Shown here in pieces: positions 61,417 to 64,000 of a stretch of 64,000 bases of DNA; the first letter of the stretch is position 1, and each line of letters starts with the position of its first letter. The notes beneath the pieces are model-generated. The model saw only the letters and a program-made list of their open reading frames with translations, had not been told where the DNA came from and searched no databases. The position numbers were made by a program, and so were the translations under genes. This stretch comes from an uncultured cyanobacterium (GTDB lineage: Bacteria > Cyanobacteriota > Cyanobacteriia > PCC-6307 > Cyanobiaceae): the NCBI GenBank assembly GCA_903858015.1, contig CAIOGZ010000077.1, positions 62,001 through 126,000 on the forward strand. Direction: 5' to 3'.

Positions 61417-61623
61417 GTGATCTTGGGCCTGATGCTTCCTCCCTTTGGCTTCTGTTCAGCATCGATCGATGCCCCGGCCGCCTGGCGCCAACACCAGGCG
61501 ACCAAGCTGCGGCTGCTGAGCTACTGCCGCGATGCCGCTGAACGGCGCCTGGCAGCCCTCAACGCCGCGATCAACACGCTCGAACAACAGATTGAACGGG
61601 ATCAACAGGGCCAGGTGTCCTGA
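61417..61623 (+). CDS. Small conserved-looking helical protein
   Basis: The protein has 68 residues from GTG 61417; ATG 61432 is an alternative. After a hydrophobic start (ILGLMLPPFGFCSASIDAPA), the rest is one long amphipathic helix: AWRQHQATKLRLLSYCRDAA, ERRLAALNAAINTLEQQIER. The heptad pattern suggests a coiled coil or helix-hairpin partner protein. I recognise no family. The last 53 bp overlap the end of the convergent sigma-factor gene. Its start faces the divergent DUF3370 gene. Confidence 0.5.
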   Translation: MILGLMLPPFGFCSASIDAPAAWRQHQATKLRLLSYCRDAAERRLAALNAAINTLEQQIERDQQGQVS

Positions 61624-62365
61624 GCGAGTCCTGTTCCAAGTTGCCGCGTAGTTGCTCCAGGCCGCGATGCAACAGACGCTGCACCGTCATCGGACTCACC
61701 GCCAGCCGGCGCGCGATCTGGCGGTAGCTGAGGCCCTCCAGCACCACCTGCTGGACCACCAGACGCTGGCGCGGATCAAGGCTCTCCAGCAAGCTCGCCA
61801 CGCTGACCAGTCCGGGGGCCTGCGACTCGCTGGCAGGATTGTTGACGTCGTTAACGGCGTCGTTAACCCCGTCATTGGCCACGTCCAGCAGCTCCGCTGG
61901 CAGCTCCGAAAACGAGGTGGGTCGGTTCAGCTGCCGCTGGCGCATCAGCAGCTCCCACTGGCCGGCATCGATACCGAGCCGATCTTGCAAGTCGGCAGGC
62001 TTGGCTGAACAGCCCTGCACCATCAACTGCCGTTCTAATTTCGCTAGTCGTTCCTGCAATTCCGCCTGGCGACGCGGTAGTCTTACGGTCGGGGCGATGT
62101 CACGCAAGTGATGAAGAATTGCACCGCGAATATGGGGCCTAGCAAAGGCGGTGAACGGTGTACCCTGGTCGCTGTTGAATAGTTCGGCGGCGCGGATCAG
62201 TCCCAGCAAGCCAACTTGCAGCAGATCGTCAAGGTTCTCTCGACTACAACGGCAGTAGTGCAAGGCAATCGGACGGACCAACTCGCGGTGGGCTTCCACC
62301 AAGCGATTGCGCTGGACCAGGGCACAGCGGCGCCGCGTCCGGCGTGGGGGGAGGCTCTTGACCAT
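61571..62365 (-). CDS. RNA polymerase sigma factor, sigma-70 family (type III)
   Basis: The protein has 264 residues. Region 2: NRLVEAHRELVRPIALHYCR, then RENLDDLLQVGLLGLIRAAE (core binding) and FTAFARPHIRGAILHHLRD (-10 recognition). Region 3 is ~90-140. Region 4: LLESLDPRQRLVVQQVVLEG, then LSYRQIARRLAVSPMTVQRL, a helix-turn-helix for the -35 element. The short N-terminus without region 1.1 and the IRGAI-type sequence (as in the SigB/SigF group) place it in type III alternative factors. A short repeat (GVNDAVNDVNN, encoded by GTTAACGAC units at ~61841-61880) lies in the linker before region 4. Target genes are unknown. Confidence 0.88.
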   Translation of the reverse strand: MVKSLPPRRTRRRCALVQRNRLVEAHRELVRPIALHYCRCSRENLDDLLQVGLLGLIRAAELFNSDQGTPFTAFARPHIRGAILHHLRDIAPTVRLPRRQAELQERLAKLERQLMVQGCSAKPADLQDRLGIDAGQWELLMRQRQLNRPTSFSELPAELLDVANDGVNDAVNDVNNPASESQAPGLVSVASLLESLDPRQRLVVQQVVLEGLSYRQIARRLAVSPMTVQRLLHRGLEQLRGNLEQDSLRTPGPVDPVQSVVRAC

Positions 62366-62534
62366 GGGATTACAAGATGAATGAATCTGTAGATAAAACA
62401 GGGCCCGTGCCGACTGGTCGGTTCCCCTGCTGAACGCCCCGGAAAGACCGCGACGCTTGGATTGGGAGCGGGCGTTGCTCCCCTATCTAGAGACCCTGAA
62501 ATTCAGCGCAGGCGCAACCGTGGAAGCACGGAAT

Positions 62535-63398
62535 TCAGCTCCAGGGGTCTGGCGATACGTTGGGCTGGCAGTTGGGTGGGGATGCAACGGAAGCCAACAG
62601 GGCTAAGGGGCCATGCCGCTCCAGCCAGCCGCGATCGGAGCCCTCCGTACAGAGCAGATAGCCGGCAAAGCCAAGCCCGTTGACACTGAAACCGGCACCA
62701 TGTTCGCGGCAACGCAATACGGTGAGAAACCAGTTGTCGTCGAAAATCAAGTTGTAGGCCTGGCGGGGCGGCAGCCCAGAGCCCGGCTTGCCGATTCCCA
62801 GATCTTGGCAGTGGCTGGCGTAAAGGCCTTCCAGGTCTGTGCCATGCACGGGGTCGTGGCGGGGACTGAGTCGGTAGGACCAGGGCCAGCCGCCGACTTC
62901 TCCGCGCAGCTGGGCCTCCAACTGGGGAGCTAAGGGGCAGCTGGCTTCCCCTTCTCGGCGCGGCAACAGCTGCAGGTGTCGGTGCGGTTGGCTGGCGCCA
63001 GCGGTGGCCCCACTGTTGAAGAACCACAGGCCGCCGGTATCGGCTGCCACGGCCGCCACCGTGCGCCAATCGGCAGGATCAAGCCAGCCGGTTTGGGGTT
63101 GCCATTGGCGGGTGATCACCAGCAGGTGGCAAAACTGGACCGGATACTTGTTGAGCAGCAGCACATGGCTATCTCCCAACAAGCCCACCTCCAGGGGCCG
63201 GTCCCAGGGGAGAAAGGGGTTGGGTTTGGGGCCCTCCGGGCGCAGATAGCGCGGTGGCCGGGCCAGGAGCTCCCTCACCGTGAACGGAGCCAGGCCCGGC
63301 TGCTCGAGCAGGCGTGTTTGAAGCGGCACCAAGGCATCCTCAGCCAGCGCCGTAGCTGAGACCTCGACGGCCCGCTGAAGCCAGCGCTCAGCTCGCAC
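62535..63398 (-). CDS. Ap4A phosphorylase-like / ATP adenylyltransferase
   Basis: The protein has 287 residues from GTG 63396-63398; the longer open frame lies inside the preceding gene. The HIT-superfamily core shows VLLLNKYPVQFCHLLVITRQ, then GGLWFFNSGATAGASQPHRH, then LQLLP: the HxHxQ active-site motif with the nucleotide-accepting histidine. The C-terminal segment YNLIFDDNWFLTVLRCREHG, then FSVNGLGFAGYLL, is also typical. It would cleave or recycle diadenosine tetraphosphate to ADP and ATP. The 11-bp overlap with the upstream SpoIID gene suggests co-transcription. Confidence 0.88.
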   Translation of the reverse strand: MRAERWLQRAVEVSATALAEDALVPLQTRLLEQPGLAPFTVRELLARPPRYLRPEGPKPNPFLPWDRPLEVGLLGDSHVLLLNKYPVQFCHLLVITRQWQPQTGWLDPADWRTVAAVAADTGGLWFFNSGATAGASQPHRHLQLLPRREGEASCPLAPQLEAQLRGEVGGWPWSYRLSPRHDPVHGTDLEGLYASHCQDLGIGKPGSGLPPRQAYNLIFDDNWFLTVLRCREHGAGFSVNGLGFAGYLLCTEGSDRGWLERHGPLALLASVASPPNCQPNVSPDPWS

Positions 63399-64000
63399 CG
63401 GCCTGAAGGCGGGCCAGGGAGGCACCCTGGTAATAGCGGGCGAGGATTTCGTTGTAGCGAAGGCCCTGCTGGGCAAGTTCCTGGGCCCCGGTTTGACTCA
63501 TACTTGCGCCAAGATTTCCATGGGCTTCCTCTACGATTTGCTGCGTAGCAGCATAAAGACTCTCGACGATTCCACCTTGATAACTGAGAATCACTCCGCT
63601 AGTGCTGCTGGTCGCATCTCTGGTTGAGGCGGTGACGCTGGAAAGTCCTTCGTAATTTTGCCAACGGGTGGTGTCGCCGAGGTGCCAGTGGCTATCGGCG
63701 GGTCGGGCCATGTGGGCCAGGGCATAGGAACGGGCAGCCACGGCCTGGGCCCTGAGCGCCTCGCGGTTCCAACCGGTGGGCATCTCCCCTCCCACCACCG
63801 AACTGACGTAGCTTTCCAGCGGCAGATGGTTGATGACCTGCAGGCCATTGCTGCCGCGCAGGATCCGAAACCGCCCTTCGTACCGACGGCCGGCACTGAT
63901 CAGCTGGTGGGCGGCGCCGGTTTCCAGCCATAACTCCGATTCCTGGTCGAGGTAGGCGGCCGGATCCGGCGCCACGGCGGCCGATCCCTGGCTGAGGATG
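63388..64000 (-). CDS. SpoIID/LytB-domain protein, C-terminal part (5' cut by window edge)
   Basis: The frame runs open to the window edge (ILSQGSAAVAPDPAAYLDQE read from 63999), so the N-terminus is missing. The SpoIID core is clear: YEGRFRILRGSNGLQVINHL, then PLESYVSSVVGGEMPTGWNR, EALRAQAVAARSYAL, with the conserved Glu in GEMP. The later block QNYEGLSSVTASTRDATSST, then GVILSYQGGIVESLYAAT, also fits. Such proteins bind or cleave peptidoglycan glycan strands (SpoIID is a lytic transglycosylase). Stop at 63388-63390, overlapping the next gene by 11 bp. Confidence 0.88.
   Translation of the reverse strand, partial: ILSQGSAAVAPDPAAYLDQESELWLETGAAHQLISAGRRYEGRFRILRGSNGLQVINHLPLESYVSSVVGGEMPTGWNREALRAQAVAARSYALAHMARPADSHWHLGDTTRWQNYEGLSSVTASTRDATSSTSGVILSYQGGIVESLYAATQQIVEEAHGNLGASMSQTGAQELAQQGLRYNEILARYYQGASLARLQAGAS

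Noticed and set aside
1-64000. CRISPR arrays, IS elements, prophage or integron features
   Set aside because: No regularly spaced direct repeats, transposase, integrase, phage structural genes or terminal inverted repeats with target duplications were seen.

Overview
The window is chromosomal DNA from a GC-rich unicellular cyanobacterium, most likely a picocyanobacterium of the Cyanobium / non-marine Synechococcus kind. The clade call is inference. It rests on a phycobilisome core gene (apcD), geranylgeranyl reductase (chlP), the CemA-type proton-exchange protein pxcA, the heme ligation factor ccsA, a ccbB-like b6f maturation gene, the bifunctional F/SBPase glpX, a ferredoxin-type sulfite reductase, and the gene order rpe / glpX-hemA-glgC-gnd-pgl. 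Almost everything is housekeeping. I see no insertion sequence, prophage, integrase, CRISPR array or rRNA operon. The only RNA gene is one tRNA-Met(CAU).

Layout. 1-2.4 kb: the tail of a CBS-domain gene, then minus-strand gene debris (frameshifted proline-rich gene, TAG-interrupted fragment, cupin-like C-terminal remnant) around a glutathione S-transferase. 2.4-9.6 kb: an unusual fusion of a degenerate NtrC-type AAA+ domain to a NapH-like membrane Fe-S protein, a VanX-like dipeptidase, sulfite reductase and glyS. 9.7-14.9 kb: a three-gene ABC-2 exporter, chlP and a VanY-like carboxypeptidase. 15.1-21.8 kb: typA, a DUF309 gene, lptA-lptB-lptF/G, ccsA and an exported protein with a PEP-CTERM-like tail. 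21.9-30.1 kb: the carbon-metabolism block rpe, glpX-hemA-glgC and gnd-pgl, a CIA30 protein and a small protein whose gene contains a perfect 36-bp palindrome. 30.1-38.1 kb: ilvD, a degenerate upp, a lumenal pentapeptide-repeat protein, a cobalamin riboswitch driving hupE-cobW, purS-purQ and an LD-carboxypeptidase. 38.1-47.5 kb: peroxiredoxin, tRNA-Met, a LysM/M23 peptidase, the psb32-pxcA-cobU-trmL row, ccbB overlapping lptC, and metG. 47.7-57 kb: an FAD oxidoreductase, an RNase II-type nuclease, rpsR, rpmG, pheT, rlmD and apcD. 57-64 kb: a 1.35-kb gene-poor stretch with inverted repeats and a probable decayed gene, an RHH/J-domain protein, a DUF3370 protein, a type III sigma factor, an Ap4A phosphorylase-like protein and a SpoIID/LytB protein cut by the window edge.

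How the genes work together. The carbon genes cover the Calvin cycle (rpe, glpX), the oxidative pentose phosphate pathway (gnd, pgl) and glycogen synthesis (glgC); hemA feeds tetrapyrrole synthesis. LptA, LptB, an LptF/G permease and LptC supply much of an LPS export bridge, split over two loci. VanX-like, VanY-like, S66, M23 and SpoIID proteins form a scattered peptidoglycan-processing set. HupE, a CobW GTPase and CobU, with a B12 riboswitch, point to cobalt/cobalamin homeostasis.

The least ordinary signals are the AAA+/Fe-S fusion, the 36-bp palindrome inside a gene, an 80-bp tail-to-tail overlap built on a 15-nt tandem repeat, a UPRT-like protein without a recognisable PRPP loop, and several decayed genes that no start-to-stop ORF reveals. 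No convincing wholly new multi-gene system is visible.
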